39,979 nt of DNA from DASRAJ01 sp039920305. GTDB lineage: Bacteria; Bacteroidota; Bacteroidia; Chitinophagales; UBA10324. This document shows, in pieces, positions 7,813 through 16,632 of this stretch. The notes below the pieces were generated by a model. That model made no database searches. It was not told the DNA's origin and worked only from the letters and a program-made list of their open reading frames with translations. The stretch is from NCBI GenBank assembly GCA_039920305.1, contig JBDSEA010000109.1:1-39979 (forward strand), read 5' to 3'. Position numbers and translations under genes: made by a program. Numbering within the stretch: the stretch's first letter is position 1; every line of letters begins with the position of its first letter.

Positions 7813-8250
7813 ATTAAGACCATTCTGCTGGCGGGTTCACTGGATATACTGATCGCCTTTGTCCACTATTACCTGAGGCGCGGCCAGAATCCCCTGTTGG
7901 TACTTAACTATATTGCAAGCGGGGTATTTGGCGCACCCGCATTGACGGGCGGAGCCTTCATGGCGTGGTGTGGATTGTTTTTTCACTTCCTGATCATTTT
8001 ATTCTGGCCTATATTATTTTTTTTGGCGTATCCCCGCCTCCCTGTGCTATCAGTAAATAGGGTACTGACGGGGGCATCGTACGGAGTTTTTATCTGGATC
8101 GTTATGAACAGGATTGTAGTTCCGATGAGTAACACACCTAAATCTCCCTTCAATCTGCTGCAGGCATCCATTGGGATGCTTATACTGATTGTGGCGGTTG
8201 GCATACCTGTATCACTGATGGTAAGTAAATATTATGAAAACCGGAAATGA
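7813..8250 (+). CDS. Small four-helix membrane protein with a non-standard start
   Basis: The frame is open from 7741 to the TGA at 8248-8250 and encodes four hydrophobic segments. The first (about 7819-7875) includes Ala-Gly-Ser-Leu-Asp-Ile-Leu; the second follows Ala-Phe-Met-Ala-Trp. The other two come after the Arg-Val-Leu-Thr-Gly and Leu-Leu-Gln-Ala-Ser stretches. There is no in-frame ATG or GTG, and the only TTG (7897) would remove the first helix. I place the start at ATT 7813, where the product would begin Met-Lys-Thr-Ile-Leu-Leu-Ala-Gly (145 aa), as expected for this type of protein. Alternatives are ATA 7765, CTG 7825, TTG 7897, or a decayed start. I recognise it only as a Bacteroidota-type small membrane protein, and its function is unknown. 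Confidence 0.6.
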   Translation: MKTILLAGSLDILIAFVHYYLRRGQNPLLVLNYIASGVFGAPALTGGAFMAWCGLFFHFLIILFWPILFFLAYPRLPVLSVNRVLTGASYGVFIWIVMNRIVVPMSNTPKSPFNLLQASIGMLILIVAVGIPVSLMVSKYYENRK

Positions 8251-8362
8251 AAAAGTGCGGGCAGTACCCTTGAAATTAAAGCAAGCTGATTATGATGATT
8301 TTTTGGTCACCCGTCTTAATAATTCACCATCGTTGAATTGCAAAAAAATTTCACCGGATGAA

Positions 8363-8479
8363 TCAGAAGCTGTTTGGAATTCAACCCTTAGACAAGCTCA
8401 GGGGTGACCTCTGCGCGAATCAGTTGAGCCTGTCGAAATTTAAATTTTCAAATTTCTATTATTTCCAAACAGCTCCTGA
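8363..8479. repeat. 117-bp foldback element (MITE/REP-like)
   Basis: The left arm at 8363-8379 and the right arm at 8463-8479 are inverted copies differing at one position; the core AGCTGTTTGGAA/TTCCAAACAGCT is perfect (8368-8379 and 8463-8474). Inside lies a second inverted pair, GACAAGCTCA (8391-8400) and TGAGCCTGTC (8425-8434), with one mismatch. The inner text resembles the short palindromic repeats with 'gacaagctcagggtgac' that recur between genes in many Bacteroidota genomes (from memory). It has no coding capacity and fills most of the 288-bp gap between two convergent genes. Confidence 0.65.
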
Positions 8480-8538
8480 TAAGGAAATAAATTTTATCTA
8501 ACAGGGCACAATTGACTGTTTCACCAGTCAGTGAAAAT

Positions 8539-9108
8539 TCATTTTAATTGAATCCAGTAAAGCCAGTTTCTTAAAATATTAATCCCATGTGGAGTAAGAA
8601 TTGATTCAGGGTGGAACTGTATGCCGCAGATCTTATATTCCGGATGAATGATCGCCATTACCTCATCATCCGCTGTTTTTGCGATCAATTGTAATGGTGT
8701 TGATTCTATATTTCTGAGGAGAAGGGAATGGTAACGCATCGCCATAAAAGGAGAAGGGATGTTTTGAAACACCGGATGCGAGGTGTGAAATACCGGTGAT
8801 GTTTTACCATGCATGATTTTTTCAGCACGGACCAGTTCAGATCCGAAAAATTCTCCGATGCCCTGATGACCAAGGCAGATGCCCAGTATTGGAATTTTAT
8901 CGTAGTAGTTCCTGATCACTTCCATCATGATTCCCGATTTTGCAGGTGTTGAAGGCCCGGGTGAAAGAATAATGGCTGGTGGATGAAGAGAATCAATTTC
9001 TGAAAGTGTTATTTCATCATTCCGGTATACATCACACGGTTTTCCTAACTGTGTGAAATAATCCTGAAGGATATAAGTAAAGGAATCATAGTTATCCAGA
9101 AGAAGCAT
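8539..9108 (-). CDS. pabA: Glutamine amidotransferase, anthranilate/aminodeoxychorismate synthase component II
   Basis: A 189-residue class I glutamine amidotransferase, the usual length for TrpG/PabA. It starts Leu-Leu-Leu-Asp-Asn-Tyr-Asp-Ser-Phe-Thr, typical of this enzyme. The oxyanion segment is Ser-Pro-Gly-Pro (49-52), the nucleophile is Cys78 in Gly-Ile-Cys-Leu-Gly-His-Gln, and the His166/Glu168 pair lies in Phe-His-Pro-Glu-Ser. It releases ammonia from glutamine for a chorismate-using partner. There is no trpE, pabB or trpD nearby, so the partner cannot be decided by context; a stand-alone subunit could serve folate synthesis, tryptophan synthesis or both. I favour pabA only weakly over trpG. 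It is the last gene of a minus-strand series with cvpA and yqeY (31 bp after cvpA). Confidence 0.88.
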   Translation of the reverse strand: MLLLDNYDSFTYILQDYFTQLGKPCDVYRNDEITLSEIDSLHPPAIILSPGPSTPAKSGIMMEVIRNYYDKIPILGICLGHQGIGEFFGSELVRAEKIMHGKTSPVFHTSHPVFQNIPSPFMAMRYHSLLLRNIESTPLQLIAKTADDEVMAIIHPEYKICGIQFHPESILTPHGINILRNWLYWIQLK

Positions 9109-9139
9109 TTTATTCAGAATTCATTGGCAAAGGGTAGAG

Positions 9140-9679
9140 CTATGCTGTTTTTTTTCCTGCAAGCTCCTCAAAGAAGATTTCTATATCGTAGAAAATACTT
9201 TTAAGGGTAGGCATGTATTCATTGCAAAGATCGATAGCATATTGAGAGTATGATTGAAGAAAGCTGTATGTTCTCGATTCAACTTTTTTTTCCGGAGATA
9301 TCATTCCGGCCTGGTTAATAAGCCATATGAATAAACTGAATAATAAGGCAAAGACAATTAAGCGCAGCAATGAACCCAGTATCCTGTTAATGAATCCAAG
9401 CTGAATAATCTGAATGAATTTTTCCAGGGCTTTACCGATGAGATAGACAATAAATGCAATCAGCAGAAAGATGAGAATGAAAGAAATTACAGGCGTATAA
9501 GGAGATGTGAAGTCGAAGCGATCACGAAGCGTTACTGCGAATACGGTGGAAAGTTTTAATGCGCCGGTAATTCCAAGTATCCAGGCAAGTGTGGTGAAAA
9601 GTGAAATGATGAATCCCTGGCGCCACCCCTTCAATAAGCTGTAAATGGCAATAAGCAGAAAGAGGATATCAATCCACAC
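9140..9679 (-). CDS. cvpA: CvpA family membrane protein
   Basis: A 179-residue inner-membrane protein with four hydrophobic segments (about residues 3-18, 26-46, 63-85 and 104-125). The family signature Gly-Trp-Arg-Gln-Gly-Phe-Ile near residue 18 fits the start of CvpA proteins, as does the Pro/Gly-rich loop before helix 3. CvpA was named for colicin V production in E. coli; more recent work links it to envelope homeostasis and bile resistance. The C-terminal tail (residues 130-179) is soluble. It lies between yqeY and pabA on the same strand. Confidence 0.85.
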   Translation of the reverse strand: MWIDILFLLIAIYSLLKGWRQGFIISLFTTLAWILGITGALKLSTVFAVTLRDRFDFTSPYTPVISFILIFLLIAFIVYLIGKALEKFIQIIQLGFINRILGSLLRLIVFALLFSLFIWLINQAGMISPEKKVESRTYSFLQSYSQYAIDLCNEYMPTLKSIFYDIEIFFEELAGKKTA

Positions 9680-9751
9680 AATAGAAAAGTTATTGGTTAA
9701 TATTAATTACACTCTGTTTTTTGCTGTTGCAATTCACTAACAATTTGAAAT

Positions 9752-10207
9752 TCACGAATTGCTTAACAACTCTCTTACCATGGCAGAAATTGATTTACCA
9801 TCTGCCCTGCCGGCAAGCTGCCTGGTTGCAGCGCTCATCACTTTACCCATGTCCTGCGGGGTAGCTGCTCCTGTATCTGCTATTATTTTGCTGAGTACTT
9901 GTATTAATTCGTCAGCATTCATTTGTTGCGGAAGATATTTTTCAATTACTGCAATTTCTTCCCGTTCCTTGCCTGCAAGGTCTTCCCGGTTTTCTCGCTC
10001 GTAGATTTCCAGTGAATCCTTTCTTTGTTTCATTAGCTTCTGAAGAATTTTTAATTCCTGCTCCTGATTCAATTCCCTGGTTGCTCCGGGTTCTGTTTTA
10101 GCAACAATAATGGCTGACTTGATTGCCCGGATGCCGCGCAGCATTCCCTCATTTTTATTCTTCATTGCCTCCTTTAAATCATTCATTATTTTTTCTTCCA
10201 GGTTCAT
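9752..10207 (-). CDS. yqeY: GatB/YqeY domain protein
   Basis: A 151-residue protein matching the YqeY family over its full length: Asn-Leu-Glu-Glu-Lys-Ile at the start, Met-Lys-x-Lys near 15, Arg-x-Ile-Lys-Ser-Ala (27-32), a charged coiled segment (40-75), and Glu-Lys-Tyr-Leu-Pro-Gln-Gln-Met (87-94). The C-terminal helical domain resembles the tail of GatB, the amidotransferase that converts Glu-tRNA(Gln) to Gln-tRNA(Gln). Free-standing YqeY may bind tRNA, but its role is not established. The protein is cytosolic and follows the DUF4834-like gene in a minus-strand run. Confidence 0.88.
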   Translation of the reverse strand: MNLEEKIMNDLKEAMKNKNEGMLRGIRAIKSAIIVAKTEPGATRELNQEQELKILQKLMKQRKDSLEIYERENREDLAGKEREEIAVIEKYLPQQMNADELIQVLSKIIADTGAATPQDMGKVMSAATRQLAGRADGKSISAMVRELLSNS

Positions 10208-10302
10208 TTGAGTATAAAATTTGAGCGAAGATAATTCTTACACAATGAGGCTGTACAGGATTAAGAGCCGGAGGGAGGGTAACCTGGCATGAGGCAATGT
10301 GT

Positions 10303-10512
10303 TTATTTAATTTCCTCGTAATCTATATACTTGCCTGCCTGTTGATTGATGTCTGGTTTTTTATTTCGCGAATCATCGCGGATATTAGTTTGTTCTTTTG
10401 GAGGAGGTGCGCTCTTTCTTCTTACGCCAAAAAGTGCGGGGAAGAAAAGCCTCAGCGCAAGAACGATCAGGAGAATGCTGATCAGGGGAGTTTCAAGAAA
10501 GGCTGCGAGCAT
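10303..10512 (-). CDS. Small membrane protein resembling DUF4834
   Basis: A 69-residue protein. Residues 8-28 form one hydrophobic helix; the rest is a basic, polar tail ending Tyr-Ile-Asp-Tyr-Glu-Glu-Ile-Lys. That tail ending (x-Tyr-x-Asp-Tyr-Glu-Glu-x) is the feature I remember from the small Bacteroidota family DUF4834. Two other frames overlap this region on the plus strand but lack such features. It lies 52 bp downstream of tamB and upstream of yqeY on the same strand. No function is known. Confidence 0.6.
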   Translation of the reverse strand: MLAAFLETPLISILLIVLALRLFFPALFGVRRKSAPPPKEQTNIRDDSRNKKPDINQQAGKYIDYEEIK

Positions 10513-10564
10513 GGTCCGGCAAAATTAACAGATGTTATATGGACGGTGAAACAGAAAAATTATT

Positions 10565-13500
10565 TTATTTTCCATTCAGGGCATCCGGAGCCTCCATTTC
10601 TTTCTTTTCCTTCAGTTTCTTTTTCACTTCTCTTTTCAATTCCCTTTGTTTTTTCTTTTCAGGATCCTTAATCAGCTCTCTCAGGTTGTCAAAGTCACGC
10701 GTGTATTTAATCGCCACGCCGTTCCTGGTTTTATTTCTTTCATCTATAACATCATAATCGCTGGTGCTGAAAACTTTGCCGCTCACTCTCCCATCCGGGG
10801 TAATTTTATATTCTACCGAAAAATCACCTGCAACACCATTGGTGCCCTGGCTCGCGGGCAATCCGGGATTTGAGGAGCCGAAATCGAAATTGCCGCCTAC
10901 ATCCACTGCTAACCTGTCATTGAAAAATCGTTTCGTCAATGCCACCTGCAGTTCATTCCGCTGCACAAAACTGTTTGGATCATTGGTATTTGAATTCAGA
11001 TTTGCCTGGTAGCTCTGGTAATTCACTGCGAAGTCAATATCGCTCCGGACCTGGGAAGCGAGCGAATTGATCTGGCTCGAAATAAATCCGCTGAGTGAAT
11101 TGATGCCCGTGGCACCAAGACTCTGTCCGCCAAGTCCTGTAGTGCCCGGAGGAATAAAATGCCCGAGCACAATAATTCCGAATGCCTGCCTGTTAAGCTC
11201 ATTCTCATCCTGCATCAGGCGTAGCAACTCAACATTTGCGGCGCTGCTTACTGTTGAAACTTCGGGCAGCCTGATATCGAATGAAATGTCAGGCGAAAAG
11301 AGATTGCCTGATAGCTTCAGATAAAGATCCACTGCATACCTTTTCTGCAGTTCACGGCGGTCATTATCACTGATTCCTGCAGCCTGCGGAACGAGATCAA
11401 TCAGCGATGCCCTGGTGGAATAGATCGCTGAGAGAACGATGGCGGCACCATAGGGATCGCCGTTCCATACAATGGTGCCTCCGTTTTCAATTGTAAAATA
11501 TTTGTTGAAGAAATTAAACTGAGTAAAGAGATAATTACCTCTTTCAATGGTGAAGGTTCCGAACATGGAAAAATCACCCTTGGTATTGATGGCCATGCGG
11601 ATGTTTCCGTTTCCGCTTCCTCTGATGATGTCGCCGGTTTGCTCATCGAAAATGATTTGAATTTCAGCTTCAGGAGTAATTTCCAAATTCAAATCCATGG
11701 TTAAGCCGGCCACCCGGTAATAGGCACTGGGTATGAATGCCTGCAGACTGTCATTCTTATTTACATAGCGGATAAAAGAACGCTGACCAAAGGATGAAGC
11801 ACTGCTTACCGGAACACTGATATTGGTACCCTTCAGTGAAGTAACGGATGCGCGTATTTCCATCTCATCCACCGCTCCAATGAACCTCACGATGCCGGAT
11901 GCTACTGCTGTTCCATAAAAAACAGAATCATCTTTTGCCGTGGTTTTAAGGACAAGGAATTCTTTTGTCGCGATAGAAACATTCATGCTCCACTCACCAA
12001 GATGGTTATGGAAGACAGAGCCGCGGGCCTGTGCCGAATCGTTGTTCTCATCAAACAGCGTTAGCTTACCCAGATCAATTTCATTCTCCTTAAAAATTAT
12101 CGGGACATCATGGCAATGATACACCGTCTGCAAATAATTCACTTTTGTTGAAAGTGCAGTAACATTTACTTCCCCGGTGAGCATCGGCCTGGCAGGTGAT
12201 CCTGTCAATAATAAATTTCCGTATGCAGAACCCGCGGTATTCGAAATCATCCCCTCAAATAAAAGAGCTTCGAGCATTTCAAGATCAGCTTTTTTTATAT
12301 CCATTTCTATCCTTAGCTGATCATTCCCGCGCAGCGGATAATAATAACCCGATGCAACCACATCATATTTCTCATCACTGAGCTGCAGCTTCAAGGTCAT
12401 CCTGTCATCCTCAGGAAGGTAGCTTACATTCCCGGTTACCAGGGAAACTTTTTTTCCATTTGCACTGAAATCATTGATAGTAATGGATGAAGAATAACGC
12501 GGGGAATGAAGAACGTTATAAACCTGCATGGTTCCATTCAGGTTTCCATTAAGTTGCACATCATTCCATGAAATGAATTCATGAAAATCATGAATCGGGA
12601 TATTTTCAAAATCAAGCTGAAGATTCGTGGCTTTTACACGCGTGTTAACATTACTGACAGTAAGCATCCGTGTTTCAGTGGTAAGTGAAAAATTCTGAAA
12701 CATCAGCCTTTCCTCGCTGTATGTAATCAGATTATCCTCTGAAATTTTCCATGGCCTTCCATTTAGCACAAGATCAGAAGGCATAATGTGCATCTGCAAC
12801 AATGAATAATCACCGCTGATTTTCGAAAGAATATTTACATAATTAAGATTGTCAGGACTGGCTCCCTTCATGAATACTGTAGCAGTGTTGTTATTCAGCA
12901 CCACCTCTACCAGCGGATCCATTATCGATAGCGAATCACTCAGCCTGACGCTGCGGGAACCTGCCTTAACATGGAAAGAATCATTTTTCGTTTCGGCGCT
13001 GACCGTAACATCGCCGAAATCAAAATTCCTGTAGCCAAGTGCAGGCACTTTTCCTAAGAAAGAAATGGCGTATTGAGCAGAATTAAAATGCCCCAGAATT
13101 TTGGTTGAATCAACCCCCCGCAAATCGGGAAAAAAAAATTGTTCTGCCTCTGAAATATTATTGAGTGCAATGCGAAATTCAAAATCCTGCAGCGTATCAG
13201 AAGCAGGATATTCACCCGGAAAGGAAGGAAGGTAATGATCAATCACTGAAAGAAAGGCGCGGGGCAGCTTTGTAAGAGCAAAATATCCGTCGAAGCGGGC
13301 GTCTGCAATCGGGGTGGTAAGGAGCATTTTCCTTCCATTCCCATTTTTCTTGATATCAATTGCCAGGAGCATTGAATCCATTTTCCAAATTCTCTTTTCA
13401 TCACTAAAAACAATATCCGACGCTTTCGCATAACCAAGAAAATCATCAATGGTTCTGCCGCTCATATTCATATCCATCTTCGCTGAAACCGTATAGGGTT

Positions 13501-15364
13501 TGCGGGAAAGCTTTAAAGCAAGAAGATTGGCGGTGTCAATTCTGGCTTTGAAATCATAAACAGGCAGCTGGGAATTCATATCCACTTTTCCATTGAATTC
13601 AAGCCGGATATTCGGATCATGAAGACTAACATTTCCGGTAAAAATCTTGCTGTCCAGCGTTCCATTTACGATGGCATTCTGATAATTGTAGTCAAGAAAT
13701 TCAATCTGCCTGAGCGTTCCGCTCATTTTTGCATTCATGGTAGAGAGCCTTAGTCCGCTACCGTTAACATTCAGCGCAAAAGAAATATTGCCCAGTACGC
13801 TGTCCTGCGCAATCAGTTTTCCGAGATTGAAATCACTGGTGCTGAGACTACCCGAATACTGAGCCGCAGAAAGGCCGGAATTGAATTTCATATTAAGGTC
13901 ACTCGTGATCTGCCCGAGCTGGGTATTGAACACCCCGTACGCAACAAAGTCATTGACAAAGCCGGAGAACGATCCGCTGAAATGCGAGTTGCCGAAACGT
14001 GCAAGCTCAACAGGCACTTTCGAAAAAGAAATCCACCGCTGCACATCCATGACTCCTGTAAAAAGATCATTTACTTTAAGCTCGATGTATGTTTCATTAA
14101 TTGAAGGCAATCCTTTCATTTCAATGCTGCCTGCGAAATGCGAAATGCTTCCGGTTTGCAGTTTCAGATTTTTTGATTTCAGATTGCTTATGGTTCCTTT
14201 AACATCTCCATCGGCAACCAGCTTTTCCGAATTTCCATTCATCCCGGGTATAAAAAAGCTGACATCTTTCATCGAAATACCTGATTTATGCAGGTGCGCA
14301 TTCATCGTTACTTCATCGGTGAAATTGAGGAACGCATGGAAGTTGGTATAAGTAAAAGAAAAATAATCACTCAACAGGGAATTGGGAGTGATGAGTGTAA
14401 GGTGATCGGCCCTTGACTCTGAGGGGGTGATGTTTGCATCGGCCTCCATATGATTTACGATAAAACCACTTTTCTCCTGGAATGATATATTTTCAATCCG
14501 CGCACTGATGGTATCATATATTAATGAGCCGTTGATAAAGTGTAAATTCAGATTATCATACCGCTGATGAAAGCCATCAAAACCACCGGAAGATTCCGGC
14601 TCATTCAAATCATCATAAGTGAATCGTGATTGCGTGAACTCCAGATCAGCCACGAGAAGACTGATATTTTTGGAATTAATATGAACCACGTTTGTATCCG
14701 GCTGCGGATAGGTTGAAGTATCAATTTCAGTTCGCTTCAGTTTAGTTATCTTAAAATCAGAATTATTGAGTAATATTTTTTTCAGATCAAATAAAGGTTG
14801 ATCGAAATCCATTTTGCTCACAGCAATTTGCAGTTCGGGCAGAACAAAATCCAGTTTAATAATATTTGGCTCATCCAGCATCACGAAATGTGTTTGATTC
14901 ATTTCGATGCTTTCAAGATCCAGCTTAAAGCTTGATTTTTCAGAGGATGTGCTTTTACTGCTCAACGCATCTGCCAGGAACTGATAATTCCAGACAGTAT
15001 CACTGCGTAGCTTGTGCAGGAATACAACTGCCTCATCCAGCCGGATGAATTCAACTGCATATTGTCCCTTCAGAAGGCTGATGATGCTGAATTTCGCTTC
15101 AATGGTTTTTGAGGCAATCAGCGTGTCATGATTCAGATCTCTGATGAGCACCTCATTTAGAGTGAGTGAATTAAAGAACCGGATCTGTACTTTTCCAATA
15201 CTCATCTCAGCATGAGTTTTTTCGGAGAAGTAATGGAAGAGCTTTTGTGTCAGCCGGGTTTGAAATTCAGGGCGCTCAATTTTATAAAGAAACCAGCCCG
15301 CTGCGATCAGTATGATTCCGAGCAGTATTAAAAGAACGTTTCCTATTTTTTTGAAAATGCTCAA
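10565..15364 (-). CDS. tamB: TamB-like translocation/assembly module protein (DUF490)
   Basis: A 1599-residue protein with one N-terminal membrane anchor (residues 8-26) and a very long periplasmic part rich in beta strands. The last third contains the DUF490/TamB signature: Gly-Asn-Gly-Asn-Ile-Arg, then Ile-Glu-Arg-Gly-Asn-Tyr-Leu-Phe, then Gly-Gly-Thr-Ile-Val-Trp-Asn-Gly-Asp-Pro-Tyr, followed by a Leu-Ser-Gly-Asn-Leu-Phe-Ser-Pro-Asp-Ile strand. TamB-like proteins form hydrophobic bridges between the two membranes, for phospholipid transport or outer-membrane protein assembly. The Lys/Glu-rich tail (last about 35 residues) is probably disordered. It is divergent from tsaD across a 72-bp gap, a pairing I recall from other Bacteroidota. 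I see no tamA-like gene next to it. Confidence 0.9.
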   Translation of the reverse strand: MSIFKKIGNVLLILLGIILIAAGWFLYKIERPEFQTRLTQKLFHYFSEKTHAEMSIGKVQIRFFNSLTLNEVLIRDLNHDTLIASKTIEAKFSIISLLKGQYAVEFIRLDEAVVFLHKLRSDTVWNYQFLADALSSKSTSSEKSSFKLDLESIEMNQTHFVMLDEPNIIKLDFVLPELQIAVSKMDFDQPLFDLKKILLNNSDFKITKLKRTEIDTSTYPQPDTNVVHINSKNISLLVADLEFTQSRFTYDDLNEPESSGGFDGFHQRYDNLNLHFINGSLIYDTISARIENISFQEKSGFIVNHMEADANITPSESRADHLTLITPNSLLSDYFSFTYTNFHAFLNFTDEVTMNAHLHKSGISMKDVSFFIPGMNGNSEKLVADGDVKGTISNLKSKNLKLQTGSISHFAGSIEMKGLPSINETYIELKVNDLFTGVMDVQRWISFSKVPVELARFGNSHFSGSFSGFVNDFVAYGVFNTQLGQITSDLNMKFNSGLSAAQYSGSLSTSDFNLGKLIAQDSVLGNISFALNVNGSGLRLSTMNAKMSGTLRQIEFLDYNYQNAIVNGTLDSKIFTGNVSLHDPNIRLEFNGKVDMNSQLPVYDFKARIDTANLLALKLSRKPYTVSAKMDMNMSGRTIDDFLGYAKASDIVFSDEKRIWKMDSMLLAIDIKKNGNGRKMLLTTPIADARFDGYFALTKLPRAFLSVIDHYLPSFPGEYPASDTLQDFEFRIALNNISEAEQFFFPDLRGVDSTKILGHFNSAQYAISFLGKVPALGYRNFDFGDVTVSAETKNDSFHVKAGSRSVRLSDSLSIMDPLVEVVLNNNTATVFMKGASPDNLNYVNILSKISGDYSLLQMHIMPSDLVLNGRPWKISEDNLITYSEERLMFQNFSLTTETRMLTVSNVNTRVKATNLQLDFENIPIHDFHEFISWNDVQLNGNLNGTMQVYNVLHSPRYSSSITINDFSANGKKVSLVTGNVSYLPEDDRMTLKLQLSDEKYDVVASGYYYPLRGNDQLRIEMDIKKADLEMLEALLFEGMISNTAGSAYGNLLLTGSPARPMLTGEVNVTALSTKVNYLQTVYHCHDVPIIFKENEIDLGKLTLFDENNDSAQARGSVFHNHLGEWSMNVSIATKEFLVLKTTAKDDSVFYGTAVASGIVRFIGAVDEMEIRASVTSLKGTNISVPVSSASSFGQRSFIRYVNKNDSLQAFIPSAYYRVAGLTMDLNLEITPEAEIQIIFDEQTGDIIRGSGNGNIRMAINTKGDFSMFGTFTIERGNYLFTQFNFFNKYFTIENGGTIVWNGDPYGAAIVLSAIYSTRASLIDLVPQAAGISDNDRRELQKRYAVDLYLKLSGNLFSPDISFDIRLPEVSTVSSAANVELLRLMQDENELNRQAFGIIVLGHFIPPGTTGLGGQSLGATGINSLSGFISSQINSLASQVRSDIDFAVNYQSYQANLNSNTNDPNSFVQRNELQVALTKRFFNDRLAVDVGGNFDFGSSNPGLPASQGTNGVAGDFSVEYKITPDGRVSGKVFSTSDYDVIDERNKTRNGVAIKYTRDFDNLRELIKDPEKKKQRELKREVKKKLKEKKEMEAPDALNGK

Positions 15365-15408
15365 ACCTGAAGCAGTGAATGATTTCAGCGAGGGATAAAG
15401 TTACTTCA

Positions 15409-15416
15409 TAAATTTG
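15409..15416 (+). promoter_or_regulatory. Candidate -7 box of tsaD
   Basis: TAAATTTG, followed by CCGG, fits the Bacteroidota -7 consensus TAnnTTTG. A weak -33 candidate (TTTC at 15383-15386) lies 22 bp upstream. Transcription would begin near 15423, about 14 bp before the tsaD ATG. Confidence 0.5.
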
Positions 15417-15436
15417 CCGGTAAAAGGTCGAACTTC

Positions 15437-16441
15437 ATGCCAATCAGCATCCTCGCCATTGAGTCATCGTGTGATGAAACTGCTTCGGCGGTTATTTGCG
15501 ATGGGAAAATCCTGTCGAATGTGATTGCTTCCCAGCATGTTCATGAGCAGTATGGGGGCGTGGTACCTGAGCTTGCAAGCAGGCAACATGTGCAGGTCAT
15601 CATTCCGGTGATAGAAAAAGCAATGCGGTTGTCTTGTATTTCAAAAACTGATCTCAATGCTTTAGGATTCACTGCCGGCCCGGGCCTGATAGGGTCGCTG
15701 ATGGTTGGAAGCTCGTTTGCCAAGGCGATGGCACTGGCACTCGATATTCCAGTTATCGCGGTACATCATATGCAGGCCCATATTCATGCGCATTTTCTGC
15801 CTGAGGAGAAACCCGGTTTCCCGTTTATATGTCTTACGGTTTCGGGAGGGCACACGCAGATTGTTTTAGTAACAGATTTTTTAAGCATGGAGATCATTGG
15901 TGAAACCATTGATGATGCTGCCGGTGAGGCATTTGATAAGACGGCGAAAATGCTGGGCATTCCCTACCCGGGCGGTCCATCTATAGACAAGCTTGCGCAA
16001 CAGGGAAATGAAAATGCCTTTCAATTCCCTGAGCCAAATATTGCCGGACTTGATTTCAGCTTTTCAGGATTGAAAACTTCCATCCTTTATTTCCTTAAAG
16101 AGAAAACCGCCCATAATCATGACTTTATAAAAGAAAACTTGAGTGATATCTGCGCTTCTGTTCAGCACCGAATCGTCACTATTCTCCTTAACAAACTTGA
16201 GAAAGCAGCAAAGCAATTTGAAATCAGCACTATAGCTCTTGCCGGGGGTGTTTCAACAAATTCACTTTTGCGAAGGGGGGCGAAAGAGTTAAGTGAGCGG
16301 CACGGGTGGAAACTATATATTCCTCCGGTTGAATACTGCACTGACAATGCTGCAATGATTGCATCGGTTGCTTATCAAAAGTTCCTGAAAGGTGAATTTG
16401 CCGGTATGAATGTGGCACCAGCAGCGCGAATGAACTGGTAA
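15437..16441 (+). CDS. tsaD: tRNA N6-adenosine threonylcarbamoyltransferase
   Basis: A 334-residue protein matching TsaD (Kae1/YgjD) along its whole length. It opens with Ile-Leu-Ala-Ile-Glu-Ser-Ser-Cys-Asp-Glu-Thr, the nucleotide-binding start. Metal ligands His111 and His115 lie in His-Met-Gln-Ala-His, with Asp303 in Cys-Thr-Asp-Asn-Ala-Ala. Ser-Gly-Gly-His-Thr-Gln (from about 135) and Ala-Gly-Gly-Val-Ser-x-Asn are the phosphate loops. With TsaB and TsaE, which are not in this window, it moves threonylcarbamoyl from TC-AMP to A37 of ANN-decoding tRNAs in the cytosol. It is near-universal and probably essential. The start is at the ATG 20 bp after a promoter-like box. Confidence 0.97.
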   Translation: MPISILAIESSCDETASAVICDGKILSNVIASQHVHEQYGGVVPELASRQHVQVIIPVIEKAMRLSCISKTDLNALGFTAGPGLIGSLMVGSSFAKAMALALDIPVIAVHHMQAHIHAHFLPEEKPGFPFICLTVSGGHTQIVLVTDFLSMEIIGETIDDAAGEAFDKTAKMLGIPYPGGPSIDKLAQQGNENAFQFPEPNIAGLDFSFSGLKTSILYFLKEKTAHNHDFIKENLSDICASVQHRIVTILLNKLEKAAKQFEISTIALAGGVSTNSLLRRGAKELSERHGWKLYIPPVEYCTDNAAMIASVAYQKFLKGEFAGMNVAPAARMNW

Positions 16442-16585
16442 TAAGAATAAGGTTATTCAGCAATCGCTTTTCAATAAATTATTCCGTGCTTTAATTTTTT
16501 TCCTTTAGGTACGATGCATAAATCCAGGAGGATAGGTGCCTAAAAATATCAGAAAAATATGAAGGGGGATAAAATATTTGCATGT

Positions 16586-16632
16586 AAAAATCAGCGCTTT
16601 TTGTTTTACTTTTTATACCCTCCATGCTGATT
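16586..16632 (-). terminator. Possible terminator of the aldo/keto reductase gene
   Basis: On the minus strand AATCAGC (16632-16626) can pair with GCTGATT (16595-16589), and the second arm is followed by TTT, making a run of five T. The loop is long (30 nt) and the first arm overlaps the stop codon, so this is a weak call. The remainder of the 190-bp gap to tsaD shows nothing clear. Confidence 0.3.

Noticed and set aside
8539..9108. Firm choice between trpG and pabA
   Set aside because: No partner gene is present in the window, so the symbol is only a preference.
10297..10671. Plus-strand 124-codon frame overlapping the DUF4834-like gene and the end of tamB
   Set aside because: It is antisense to two better-supported genes and shows low-complexity Ser/Phe text.
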